This document shows positions 34,118 through 42,901 of a stretch of DNA of 64,000 bases, piece by piece. The stretch comes from Spirochaetota bacterium. GTDB taxonomy: Bacteria; Spirochaetota; Brachyspiria; Brachyspirales; JACRPF01. Within the stretch, counting starts at the first letter, position 1, and each line of letters starts with the position of its first letter. The DNA is taken from positions 132,800-196,799 of the forward strand of contig JACRPF010000020.1 in the NCBI GenBank assembly GCA_016214035.1, read 5' to 3'. Under the pieces are notes generated by a model. That model was given only the letters and a program-made list of their open reading frames with translations, made no database searches and was not told where the DNA came from. The position numbers were made by a program, and so were the translations under genes.

Positions 34118-36064
34118 ATGAAGTTCAAAGCGTTCGTTTCCATCCTTCTACTGGGCGTTCTCACGCTCATCGCTCTCGCCGGCTGCGCGCACGTGACGAA
34201 TCCCCTGGCAGTCGATTCCATCGATGTACGCGAGGCGGATACGCCGGAAACCATGGCGTTGTCCGCAACAGCATCTAAATTCATGCTCGCGGTGATGCCC
34301 GACACCCAATCCGAGGTATGCGTAGGTCCCGGCAATACGCCGACCAAGTTTTTCGCCATGACGCGTTGGCTCACCAATATCAGGTCGGCGAGTAATCTGC
34401 AGTTCGTCATAACGGTGGGCGATAATATCAACTGGACCACGCCCGACGAGTATATGTGGAAAAACCTGAGTAACGGCTACCGCGATCTTGATATCGCCGG
34501 AATGAACTATGCCTTGGCGCTCGGCAATCATGATACCCACGCGGTGGCGACGAACGGCGGCAGTGCGCGTCCCGGCGATACGCATGCATTGCTCCGCGAG
34601 ACACCCGAGTTCAATAGATATTTTCCCGTAAGCCGCTTCAAAGCGCAGAAAGGCCGGTATCAGACTGGAAAAAGCGACAACGCATTCTATACATTCACCG
34701 CAGGCGGACTTAACTGGCTCGTGCTCTCACTTGAACTCTGGGCGCGGCAGGGCGCCGTCGACTGGGCGAAAACGGTGCTCGCAAATCCGGCATATACGAA
34801 CCATAACGTGATCATCACGATGCATTCCTATCTCAATTCAGACGGGTCAATCTATTCCGGCAACGGGGGGTACGGCGACATGACCTCACGTGCCATATAT
34901 GATCAGCTGGTGTCGCAGTACGCGAACGTACGTATGGTAGTCTGCGGACACGTGGGATCATCGGCGCACCGGACCGATGTCGGCGCGAAAGGCAACACGG
35001 TGTATCAGATACTGCAGGATTATCAGGGCGAGAACAACGGCTGGGTCCGGTTGATCGAGGTCGATACATCCGCAAAAACCATGAAGTTCTGGATGTATTC
35101 ACCGTATCTGAAACAGGGCAGAAGCGACAGTTCTACATTCTCGTTTTCCGGCGTAAACTTTGTGCCAACCGGCGTACCGGCAACACCGCCGGTGGTCTCG
35201 GGCGCGCCTGCGAATCTTACGACGAACAAGGCATTTTCGATAACGCTCGATGTGGATAAAAATTACGGTTACTGGTCGACAAACGGTTCATCGTTCTCAC
35301 CGTTCACCACCGCGGGGGTCAGCGTTCCGATAAGCCGGACGACAACGCTCCGGTATTACGGTAAAGAAGGAACCGGAATATCGGGAACTACGAATTCACG
35401 GACGTATACATTTGATACCGCTGCTCCGGTCGTCAGCGGTGCACCGGCAAACCTCACGACGAATGCATCATTCTCCATAACGCTTGATGTGAATGAGAAT
35501 TACGGCTACTGGTCAACGAACGGTTCGGCGTTTTCACAGTTCACCACATCCGGCGTAACTATCTCTATTGCAGATGATACAACGCTTCGCTGCTACGGCA
35601 AAGATGCACTCGGCAACACAAGCGCCACGAACACGAGAACGTATAGTATCGACACGGCGGTATACTATAAGATAAAGAACCGGCACCTTACCAATCAATT
35701 CCTCTGCGACGGCGGCGACCGCGTTACCTACGGCAGCGGCTCGACGGACGCCTATCGCTGGACGCTCGAGTATGTGGGCAACGGGATATTCCGCCTGAAA
35801 AACAAGTCGTCGGGGAAATATATGCACGTTGACGGCGGCCTTGATTATGTAGAGCTCGGAACGCCCGCGGCGTCAGACACAAAATCGCAGTGGTTCCTCG
35901 TTGAAATGGGTGACTACTGGCGCGAGATACGCAACCAGTATATAGAGAAATCGGTTGCTTCGAATACGTCGCGTATTCACACCGATCATCAAAAGGGATA
36001 TGCCGAGTACCTGAATGCCTCGTACGGATGGTGGACGGCACAATGGTTCTTTGTGCGTCAGTAG
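34118..36064 (+). CDS. Metallophosphoesterase lipoprotein with two Ig-like repeats and C-terminal beta-trefoil-like domain
   Basis: The 648-residue product has a lipoprotein signal (LIALAGC, Cys23). A calcineurin-like phosphoesterase domain (about 54-335) carries the metal motifs MPDTQ (Asp62), VGDNINW, GNHDTH (Asn137, His138), ITMHSYL and CGHVG. Two GYWSTN-type Ig-like modules follow (DNA about 35185-35665), then a ricin/CBM13-like region of about 130 residues (KNRHLTNQFLCDGG, KSSGKYMHVDGG, RNQYIEKSV). It should hydrolyse a phosphate mono- or diester at the cell surface while the trefoil binds a sugar. AGGAG precedes the ATG. It lacks the C-terminal sorting domain of its relatives, consistent with anchoring by lipid instead. 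Confidence 0.85.
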   Translation: MKFKAFVSILLLGVLTLIALAGCAHVTNPLAVDSIDVREADTPETMALSATASKFMLAVMPDTQSEVCVGPGNTPTKFFAMTRWLTNIRSASNLQFVITVGDNINWTTPDEYMWKNLSNGYRDLDIAGMNYALALGNHDTHAVATNGGSARPGDTHALLRETPEFNRYFPVSRFKAQKGRYQTGKSDNAFYTFTAGGLNWLVLSLELWARQGAVDWAKTVLANPAYTNHNVIITMHSYLNSDGSIYSGNGGYGDMTSRAIYDQLVSQYANVRMVVCGHVGSSAHRTDVGAKGNTVYQILQDYQGENNGWVRLIEVDTSAKTMKFWMYSPYLKQGRSDSSTFSFSGVNFVPTGVPATPPVVSGAPANLTTNKAFSITLDVDKNYGYWSTNGSSFSPFTTAGVSVPISRTTTLRYYGKEGTGISGTTNSRTYTFDTAAPVVSGAPANLTTNASFSITLDVNENYGYWSTNGSAFSQFTTSGVTISIADDTTLRCYGKDALGNTSATNTRTYSIDTAVYYKIKNRHLTNQFLCDGGDRVTYGSGSTDAYRWTLEYVGNGIFRLKNKSSGKYMHVDGGLDYVELGTPAASDTKSQWFLVEMGDYWREIRNQYIEKSVASNTSRIHTDHQKGYAEYLNASYGWWTAQWFFVRQ

Positions 36065-36069
36065 TATCA

Positions 36070-36094
36070 CGGTGCTCTCCGGAGAAGAGCACCG
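36070..36094 (+). terminator. Hairpin just after the phosphoesterase stop
   Basis: CGGTGCTCT and AGAGCACCG form a 9-bp stem with a 7-nt loop, 6 nt after the stop codon. It has no T-run and may stabilise the mRNA 3' end ahead of the true terminator. Confidence 0.5.
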
Positions 36095-36122
36095 GAAAGG
36101 ATTATGTACTACAGGCTGAATC

Positions 36123-36166
36123 GAATACCATCGGGAATCATATCCCGATGGTATTCTCATTTTTTT
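36123..36166 (+). terminator. Rho-independent terminator of the lipoprotein phosphoesterase gene
   Basis: A perfect 14-bp stem (GAATACCATCGGGA pairing with TCCCGATGGTATTC) with a 6-nt loop is followed, after TCA, by seven T. It separates this gene from the GH5 gene at 36210. Confidence 0.9.
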
Positions 36167-36209
36167 GACGTTACGCTTATGATCGTATCACTTCATCGGG
36201 AGATACACT

Positions 36210-38306
36210 ATGATTCGCACACTCGTCATGCTCTGCTCTCTGGTGCCGCTTTCACTGTATGCCGCTGATGCCGGACCGGCGGCTGCGCCCGGACGAAAAA
36301 TATTCTCGATGGATTTCGAAAAAGAGGCGGATCGTGACCGCTGGTCCAAAGCGCCGTTCGCTTCATGGGTAAGCGAGGGAAAGGACGGCGGTATGACGCT
36401 CAAGGTATCCGTTCCCGCAAGCGAGACACCGGGTCATCACAAGATAATGATGCCCATCGACCTTACGCCGTACGCGGGCATGAAGCTTCTGTTCAAATGC
36501 AGGGTAAAGGCGGAAAACGTCACAAAACCGAAGCAGAGTTATCTCGGCGTGAAATGGATGCTGTTCTATAAAGCAACGGCGGGCGATGTGTATATGAATG
36601 AGAACGACGTGAACGGAACGTTCGACTGGAAAGATGTGTCATTCACCGCGACCATCGACGATACCATACAAAGTGCCGAGCTCGTGCTCGGGCTTGAGAT
36701 GTGCACCGGCGATGTCTGGTTTGACGATCTGTACATCAGCGTCATCAAAGACCGGCCGGCTGCGCTGCCGACACCGAAAGCGAATGCCGGCCCCGCATAC
36801 CGCGGCCATGACCTTCCGCGATTGCGCGGTGTCATGTCGCCGGGAAGATTCAATGAGGAGGATTTCAAGACGCTCGGCAATGAATGGAATGCGAATCTCA
36901 TCCGCTGGCAGATGGGTGCGAACTGGGGCAAAACGGGGACAGACAGGGATCTCGACGCGTACGGAGCGTGGCTCGACGGCAAGCTCGCCGATGTCGACAA
37001 GGTGCTCGCTGCGGGTTCGAAATACGGCGTGAAGGTGGCCCTCGATCTGCACTCCCCTCCGGGCGGACGGTATCCCGACAAAAGCATGGCGATGTTCTAC
37101 GAGAAAAAGTATAACGATTATTTCGTGGCTCTCTGGGAGAAGATCGCGCGCCGGTATAAGGGCCATCCGGCGCTCTGGGCGTACGACCTCATCAATGAAC
37201 CGGTGAACTACAAGCCGTCCGAAGAAGGCATGGATTACTATGCCACACAGGTGCGCGCAGCAAAGGCCATACGCGCCATCGATCCGGTGACGGCGATCAT
37301 ATTCGTTTCGGAAAACTGGGATTCACCGGCCGCATTCAAGCAGATGGTGCCGCCGGATATCCCGAACATCATCTATCAGGCGCATTTCTACGACCCGGGT
37401 CAGTTCACGCATCAGGGCGTCGGCGGGCGAGCTACCGGCGTTGCCTATCCGGGGAACATCGGCGGGAAGAATTACGACAAGGAAGTGCTGCGGGGGATAT
37501 TGAAACCGCTGCGCGATTTCCAACTCGCCTACAATGCGCACATCTACATCGGCGAATTCAGTGCGGTGCGTTTCGCGCCGGGGGCGGCGAAATATCTTGC
37601 CGACTGCATCGATATTTTCGAGGGCTATGGATGGGACTGGTCGTATCATGCGTTCCGTGAATGGCAGGGCTGGAGCGTGGAACACGCGAATGAACCCGTC
37701 GACATGAATGTACATGTTCCCGCGGCAACGACCGACCGGAAAGAAGTGCTTCTGTCATGGTTTGCGAAGAACGTCAAGCCGGGTGCGTCCGCGGCATTGC
37801 CTGTATCACCGGCGCTTGAAAAGGCGGTCACCGCCGTCGTCGGCAGCAATACACTTCCCGAGGGGATCATCTTTACGGAACTGTTCGACGGCGAAAAAAT
37901 AAAAAGTTTCCCTCAGAAAATATACACGCTTGCGGCCGGTATCGCCGGAAACGCGATGACGATATCGCTTGACGATGCGTCGCAGAGCAGATACACCGCG
38001 GCGGTATTACCGGTTGGACAGATGAAGGGAAAACGAATGGAATGCATTGCTTCGATAAAAGGCGAGAACGTGAGCGAACCGCCGAAGCCGTACAACGGCA
38101 TCAAATTAATGCTGTCGATAGCGAAGTCTGACGGCAGGAAAGATAATCCGCAGAAGAATCTGCCGTTCGGCACGTTTGATTGGACGAACGTTTCGTTCAC
38201 GTGGCAGGTCCCCGAAAATGCGACAAACGCCGAACTGATACTCGGCATGGAAAAGATAAGCGGTACCGTGTGGTTCGACACTATCAGTGTCCGGGAAGTG
38301 CCGTAA
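36210..38306 (+). CDS. Secreted GH5 cellulase-like enzyme flanked by two related binding modules
   Basis: The 698-residue protein starts at an ATG with GGGAG upstream and has a signal peptide (about 1-19). The GH5 barrel (about 200-525) shows RWQMGANW, ALDLHSPPGG, acid/base Glu330 in YDLINEPV, AHFYDPG, and nucleophile Glu449 in IYIGEFSAVRF. It is flanked by two homologous beta-sandwich modules (about 30-180 and 553-698). Both contain the NGTFDWKDVSF / FGTFDWTNVSF strand, an AELVLGLE / AELILGME strand and a VWFD ending, so one arose by duplication. They look like carbohydrate-binding modules. The enzyme should cut a beta-1,4-glucan or mannan with retention. It stands alone between terminators and T8 boxes. 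Confidence 0.88.
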   Translation: MIRTLVMLCSLVPLSLYAADAGPAAAPGRKIFSMDFEKEADRDRWSKAPFASWVSEGKDGGMTLKVSVPASETPGHHKIMMPIDLTPYAGMKLLFKCRVKAENVTKPKQSYLGVKWMLFYKATAGDVYMNENDVNGTFDWKDVSFTATIDDTIQSAELVLGLEMCTGDVWFDDLYISVIKDRPAALPTPKANAGPAYRGHDLPRLRGVMSPGRFNEEDFKTLGNEWNANLIRWQMGANWGKTGTDRDLDAYGAWLDGKLADVDKVLAAGSKYGVKVALDLHSPPGGRYPDKSMAMFYEKKYNDYFVALWEKIARRYKGHPALWAYDLINEPVNYKPSEEGMDYYATQVRAAKAIRAIDPVTAIIFVSENWDSPAAFKQMVPPDIPNIIYQAHFYDPGQFTHQGVGGRATGVAYPGNIGGKNYDKEVLRGILKPLRDFQLAYNAHIYIGEFSAVRFAPGAAKYLADCIDIFEGYGWDWSYHAFREWQGWSVEHANEPVDMNVHVPAATTDRKEVLLSWFAKNVKPGASAALPVSPALEKAVTAVVGSNTLPEGIIFTELFDGEKIKSFPQKIYTLAAGIAGNAMTISLDDASQSRYTAAVLPVGQMKGKRMECIASIKGENVSEPPKPYNGIKLMLSIAKSDGRKDNPQKNLPFGTFDWTNVSFTWQVPENATNAELILGMEKISGTVWFDTISVREVP

Positions 38307-38322
38307 GCGCGCCGGCGCGGAT

Positions 38323-38338
38323 ATTCGTTTTTTTTAAC
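38323..38338 (+). promoter_or_regulatory. T8 box upstream of phosphoesterase gene, copy 2
   Basis: ATTCGTTTTTTTTAAC is identical over 16 bp to the copy at 42802 and nearly so to 33958. A short GC palindrome (GCGCCGGCGC, 38308-38317) lies before it, so a terminator role for this copy alone cannot be excluded. Confidence 0.5.
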
Positions 38339-38434
38339 TATCCGATGACGCCTTTCTTTTGCATATGCGGTGAAGATCAGCGTGTATATTATAGTAAGAA
38401 GTGTCGTTTGACGTTTTTTTTTCGGAGTAACGCT

Positions 38435-40648
38435 ATGGAACACAAGAATCAACGACCGGACGAACTCATAAAAAAAGCACCGCATGCGGCAATTCTTTTT
38501 GCAGCGATGTTCGCGCTTATCACCTTCTCCGTACATGCGGGAAAATTCCAAATCGCCGTGTTCCCCGATACACAGAGCGAGGTCTGTGTAGGCCCCGGCA
38601 ATACGCCGACGAAGCTCTACGCAATGGCGAAATGGATCACCAATAATATGGCTGCAAGCAACATCGTCTTTACGGTATCCGTGGGCGACAATGTGAACTG
38701 GACCACGCCGGATGAATATATGTGGATCAATGCGAGCAACGCATACCGCTATTTCGACCTTGCGGGCATGCCGTATGCACTTGCGATAGGCAATCACGAT
38801 ACGCACGCGGTTGCCACGAACGGCGGCAGCGCACGTGACCCGGTGAATACGCGGACGCTGGTACGGGAAACCCCCGAGTTCAACGCATACTTCCCGGTGA
38901 GCCGGCATCCCGCACAGAAAGGCCGTTTCGAAGCGGGCAAGAGCGACAACGCGTTCTATACGTTCACGGCCGGCGGTCTCAACTGGATGGTCATGTCGCT
39001 TGAACTGTGGCCGCGGCAGGTTGCGCTCGACTGGGCGAAGACGGTCATCGGAAGTCCGGCGTATGCGAACTATAATGTCATCATCACCACGCATTCATAT
39101 CTCAACAGCGACGGCAGCGTCTACCAGAGCGGAAGTTACGGTGAGCTGAGTCCGCAGGCGATGTACGACCAGCTCGTGAAGCAGTACGCCAACATTCGCA
39201 TCGTGCTCTGCGGCCATGTGGACAAATCCGCATGGAAGACAAATACCGGCGTCAACGGAAACCGGATCTATCAGATACTGCAGGACTATCAGGGCGAGAA
39301 CAACGGCTGGGTACGGTTTATCGAGTTCGATACGACATCCAATACCATCAAGGGATGGATGTATTCACCATATCTCAATCAGGGACGAAGCGACGGGTCG
39401 GGCTACACCACCGCGAACATCCTGTTCACCAATGTCAATTTTGTCCCGGGGGCGGCAGCGCCGACGGTCACGGGAGCGCCCGGCAGTTTCACCACGAACA
39501 GAACATTCTCCGTGACGCTCGATGTCGACAACGACAACGGCTACTGGTCCACCAACGGGACATCATACACATCGTTCGGCACCGCCGGGACGACTATCAC
39601 CATCGACCGCACGTTGACGCTTTCGTTTTACGGCCGCGACACGAACGGCCGCACCAGCGCAACCAATTCCGTGACCTATACGTTCGACACCGCGGCACCG
39701 ACGGTCACCGGCGCGCCGAACAGTTTCACGACCAATGCCGTATTCACCGTATCGCTTGATGTGAACGAAAACCACGGCTGGTATTCTACGAATGGTGTTA
39801 CGTTCTATCAGTTCACAACAATGGCTACGAATATCCTCATTGATCGGACACTGACGCTTTCATATTACGGCCGCGATGTACTCGGCAACACGAGCGCCAC
39901 GAATTCACGCACCTACACGATAGATCTGCCGCCGGTGGTAAGCGGAGCACCGTCAAGCTGCATGACGAACAGGTCGTTTATCATCATGCTCGATGTGGAC
40001 AAGAATCACGGCTACTGGTCGACAAACAATTCGCCGTTCTCGCAGCTCAGCACAGCCGGCGTGAACATGACCGTTGATCGCACCACAACGCTCCGGTATT
40101 TCGGCTCGAACGCAGCGGGTGTCGGCACGACAAACTCACGGACGTATACGTTCGACACCGCCGCGCCTGTAGTCACCGGGGCGTTGAACGATCTGTCCAC
40201 GAACAAAGTGTTTTCCGTCGCGCTTGCCGTAAACGAAAACTACGGATATGTTTCCTTAAACGGCGGTGCATATGTCCAGTTCACATCTGCGGGAACGAAT
40301 ATCAGCATAACAAAAACGACGACACTTTCATATTTCGGGCGCGACGCGCTCGGAAATTCCAGCGCTACGAATACGCGCACGTATACGGTCACCATCATCA
40401 CCGGCCTTGAAAACCCGAGCGCCGTGCGCGGAACTGACGGATTCACATTCATGAATCTGCCCGAGAATACGAGCGGTGCCGTCTACTCGGTATCGGGCCG
40501 TTATGTAGCGCCGCTTTCCGCCAATACACAGGGACTTTTCTGGGATACGCAGACGGTCAACGGCAAACGCGCGGCACCCGGCGTGTATCTCTGCCGGCTG
40601 ACATCAGCACGCGACATGAAGATCGTCAAGGTGATGGTAGTCCGTTGA
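38435..40648 (+). CDS. Secreted metallophosphoesterase with four Ig-like repeats and sorting domain
   Basis: The frame runs back into the GH5 gene, but the ATG at 38435 has CGGAG 8 nt upstream and opens a signal peptide (PHAAILFAAMFALITFSVHA). The product has 737 residues. Its phosphoesterase domain (about 37-325) is a close paralogue of the one at 34118: FPDTQ, VGDNVNW, GNHDTH, TTHSYL, CGHVD. Four Ig-like modules of about 78 residues follow (starts near 39459, 39697, 39929, 40163), then a C-terminal sorting-type domain (MNLPENT, YSVSGRYV, GVYLCRL). It is presumably an exported phosphodiesterase held at the surface. The next gene starts within its stop codon, so both are made together. Confidence 0.85.
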   Translation: MEHKNQRPDELIKKAPHAAILFAAMFALITFSVHAGKFQIAVFPDTQSEVCVGPGNTPTKLYAMAKWITNNMAASNIVFTVSVGDNVNWTTPDEYMWINASNAYRYFDLAGMPYALAIGNHDTHAVATNGGSARDPVNTRTLVRETPEFNAYFPVSRHPAQKGRFEAGKSDNAFYTFTAGGLNWMVMSLELWPRQVALDWAKTVIGSPAYANYNVIITTHSYLNSDGSVYQSGSYGELSPQAMYDQLVKQYANIRIVLCGHVDKSAWKTNTGVNGNRIYQILQDYQGENNGWVRFIEFDTTSNTIKGWMYSPYLNQGRSDGSGYTTANILFTNVNFVPGAAAPTVTGAPGSFTTNRTFSVTLDVDNDNGYWSTNGTSYTSFGTAGTTITIDRTLTLSFYGRDTNGRTSATNSVTYTFDTAAPTVTGAPNSFTTNAVFTVSLDVNENHGWYSTNGVTFYQFTTMATNILIDRTLTLSYYGRDVLGNTSATNSRTYTIDLPPVVSGAPSSCMTNRSFIIMLDVDKNHGYWSTNNSPFSQLSTAGVNMTVDRTTTLRYFGSNAAGVGTTNSRTYTFDTAAPVVTGALNDLSTNKVFSVALAVNENYGYVSLNGGAYVQFTSAGTNISITKTTTLSYFGRDALGNSSATNTRTYTVTIITGLENPSAVRGTDGFTFMNLPENTSGAVYSVSGRYVAPLSANTQGLFWDTQTVNGKRAAPGVYLCRLTSARDMKIVKVMVVR

Positions 40649-42765
40649 TGCGATTGGTATTTCGCATCGGCATACTGCTCGTATTGATGATATCAGCACA
40701 AGCCTTCGGCTGGAATACATCGCATGTCGTCATCATGATCATGGACGGCGCACGTTATTGCGAGACATGGGGCGATGCGGCGCATACGAATATCCCGAAG
40801 ATCGCCGCGCTCGCGAGTCAGGCAACCGTTCTGACGCAGTTTCGTACCGCACTGCCCGGGTCGGCTGCGATAGACTGGAGCGAAACGTGTCCGGGGCATG
40901 CACGCATCACCACGGGAACGGTACAGAATATTGCGAACGACGGGACACAGCTGCCGTCGATGCCGAGCATGTTCCAGCAGTATCGAAAACAGACGGGTGC
41001 CGCATCCAACGCCGCCTGGGTGATCACCTCGAAGGATAAACTGTTCGTCCTCGCGAACTCGTCGGCAGGCGGATGGAATAACGCATATCAACCGTCGATC
41101 AACTGCGGCGTCAACGGGAACGGCACCGGCGGTTATCGCGAGGATTCGGTGACGCACCCCATCGTCAAGCAGAAGCTCACCAATGACAGACCGGCGCTCA
41201 TGATCATCAATTATAAAGGTCCCGATTCCATGGGCCATGCGAACAACTGGAACGGATATATCGCCGCGATCAGGGCGGTGGATGGATACGCGGACGATCT
41301 CTGGACCACGATTCAATCCGACGCGCAGTTGAAAGACAAAACGGCGCTGATAATACTCAACGACCACGGCAGGCACACGTCGAATTTCGTAAGCCACGGC
41401 GACAGCTGCGACGGATGTACGCACATCATGTTCGTCGCGCTCGGTCCCGATTTCAAAAAGAACTATGTCACCGGCACGGTCAGCCGCGAGCATATCGATA
41501 TCGCCCCGACCGTAGCGCAATTGCTCGGCATTACAATGTCGAATGCAGCCGGAAACAGGATGAGTGAACTCCTCCTGGTCACCCCCGTAGTAAGCGGCGC
41601 ACCGGCGGGCATTACCACCAATAAGTCATTTAATGTAACGCTCGATGTGGATACGAATTTCGGCTATTGGTCCACGAACGGCAGCGCATTCGCGCAATTC
41701 ACAATGTCCGGTGTCACCATATCCATAGACCGGACCACGACGCTCAGGTATTTCGGTTCGAACACGGGCATCAGCGCTACGAACAGCATCACGTACACAT
41801 TCGACACAGCGGCTCCCGTTGTCAGCGGAGCGCCGGCAAATCTCACCACGAATACCACTTTTACGGTTACGCTCGATGTGAACGAGAACTACGGCTGGTT
41901 CTCGACGAATGGTACAACATACTATCAGTTCACCACAGCGGCTACAAATATCATCATCGACCGGACGCTGACGTTGTATTATTACGGACGCGACACACTC
42001 GGCAACAACAGCTCCACGAACACGCGCATCTACACGATGGATATACCGCCGGTGGTGAGCGGCGCGCCTGCAAGTCTCACGACGAACAAAACATTCATCA
42101 TCCCGCTCGATGTGGATAAAAATTACGGCTACTGGTCCACAAACAATTCGCCGTTCGCGCAGCTGACGACGTCCGGCGTGAATATCACCGTCGACCGGAC
42201 GACAACGCTCAGGTATTTCGGTTCGAACGCGGCGGGGATCGGATCTACGAACACGCGCACCTATACGTTCGACACCACCGCACCGTCCGTCACCGGTGTG
42301 CCGAACGACATGTCCACGAACAAAGAATTTACTATCACACTTTCCGTAAACGAGAATTACGGCTATGTATCGCTGAACGGAGGCGCATACGTTCAATTCA
42401 CAACAGCGGGCACGAATATCAGCATAAACAGAACAGCATCACTTTCCTGTTGCGGACGTGATGCACTCGGTAATTCCAGCGCCACGAACACGCGTACCTA
42501 TACTGTGAATATCATCAACGGGCTTGAGAACCCGAGCGCCGTCGGCGGCAGCGACGGTTTCACCATAATGAATATACCGGAACATACGACCGGAGCCGTA
42601 TATACGATATCAGGCAGGTTCGTCGCATCACTCGCGGCGCATGATCACGGCCTTTTCTGGGACATCCGCACAACGGACGGAAAACGGGCCGCACCCGGCG
42701 TATATCTCTGCCGTCTTTCCTCCGCAAGTGATAGGAAGATCGTCAAAATAATGGTACAGCGGTAA
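40648..42765 (+). CDS. Secreted alkaline-phosphatase-superfamily phosphodiesterase with four Ig-like repeats and sorting domain
   Basis: The 705-residue protein starts at an ATG overlapping the previous TGA by one base (TGATG), with GGTGATGG upstream serving as ribosome-binding site. A signal peptide (about 1-20) is followed by a type I phosphodiesterase/nucleotide pyrophosphatase-like domain (about 24-310). Metal motifs are IMDGARY, ETCPGHARITTG (Thr nucleophile region), GPDSMGHANN, NDHGRH and SHGD. Four Ig-like modules (starts near 41584, 41816, 42048, 42280) and a C-terminal sorting-type domain (MNIPEHT, GVYLCRL) complete it. Paired with an exported metallophosphoesterase, it may finish hydrolysis of a phosphodiester such as a phosphorylated glycan, teichoic-type polymer or nucleotide. 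The substrate is not determinable here. Confidence 0.82.
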   Translation: MRLVFRIGILLVLMISAQAFGWNTSHVVIMIMDGARYCETWGDAAHTNIPKIAALASQATVLTQFRTALPGSAAIDWSETCPGHARITTGTVQNIANDGTQLPSMPSMFQQYRKQTGAASNAAWVITSKDKLFVLANSSAGGWNNAYQPSINCGVNGNGTGGYREDSVTHPIVKQKLTNDRPALMIINYKGPDSMGHANNWNGYIAAIRAVDGYADDLWTTIQSDAQLKDKTALIILNDHGRHTSNFVSHGDSCDGCTHIMFVALGPDFKKNYVTGTVSREHIDIAPTVAQLLGITMSNAAGNRMSELLLVTPVVSGAPAGITTNKSFNVTLDVDTNFGYWSTNGSAFAQFTMSGVTISIDRTTTLRYFGSNTGISATNSITYTFDTAAPVVSGAPANLTTNTTFTVTLDVNENYGWFSTNGTTYYQFTTAATNIIIDRTLTLYYYGRDTLGNNSSTNTRIYTMDIPPVVSGAPASLTTNKTFIIPLDVDKNYGYWSTNNSPFAQLTTSGVNITVDRTTTLRYFGSNAAGIGSTNTRTYTFDTTAPSVTGVPNDMSTNKEFTITLSVNENYGYVSLNGGAYVQFTTAGTNISINRTASLSCCGRDALGNSSATNTRTYTVNIINGLENPSAVGGSDGFTIMNIPEHTTGAVYTISGRFVASLAAHDHGLFWDIRTTDGKRAAPGVYLCRLSSASDRKIVKIMVQR

Positions 42766-42801
42766 TCACCTTCTGTCCGGCATTACCGGCGTTATTCAGG
42801 A

Positions 42802-42817
42802 ATTCGTTTTTTTTAAC
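42802..42817 (+). promoter_or_regulatory. T8 box upstream of phosphoesterase gene, copy 3
   Basis: ATTCGTTTTTTTTAAC is identical to 38323-38338, 85-100 nt ahead of the ATG at 42902. A plausible promoter follows it (TTTACA near 42842, TATTAT near 42863), but the spacing is short (15 nt). Confidence 0.45.
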
Positions 42818-42901
42818 AGTCCGTACCCCGCAGGAATTGGATTTACAGTGCTGTCTCACACGTATTATTGATGTATCATGAAAAAACCGCGGAGACACAC
42901 C

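Noticed and set aside
33750-34121. Plus-strand ORF of 123 codons before the lipoprotein phosphoesterase
   Set aside because: It runs from the MITE-like GC-rich segment into AT-rich DNA, has no domain or start site, and overlaps the real gene start in another frame.
38308-38338. GC palindrome plus T8 as a rho-independent terminator of the GH5 gene
   Set aside because: It is possible, but the stem is only GCGCC/GGCGC without a loop, is 9 nt from the T-run, and the same T8 box occurs at 33958 with no upstream gene to terminate. I list it as a shared box instead.
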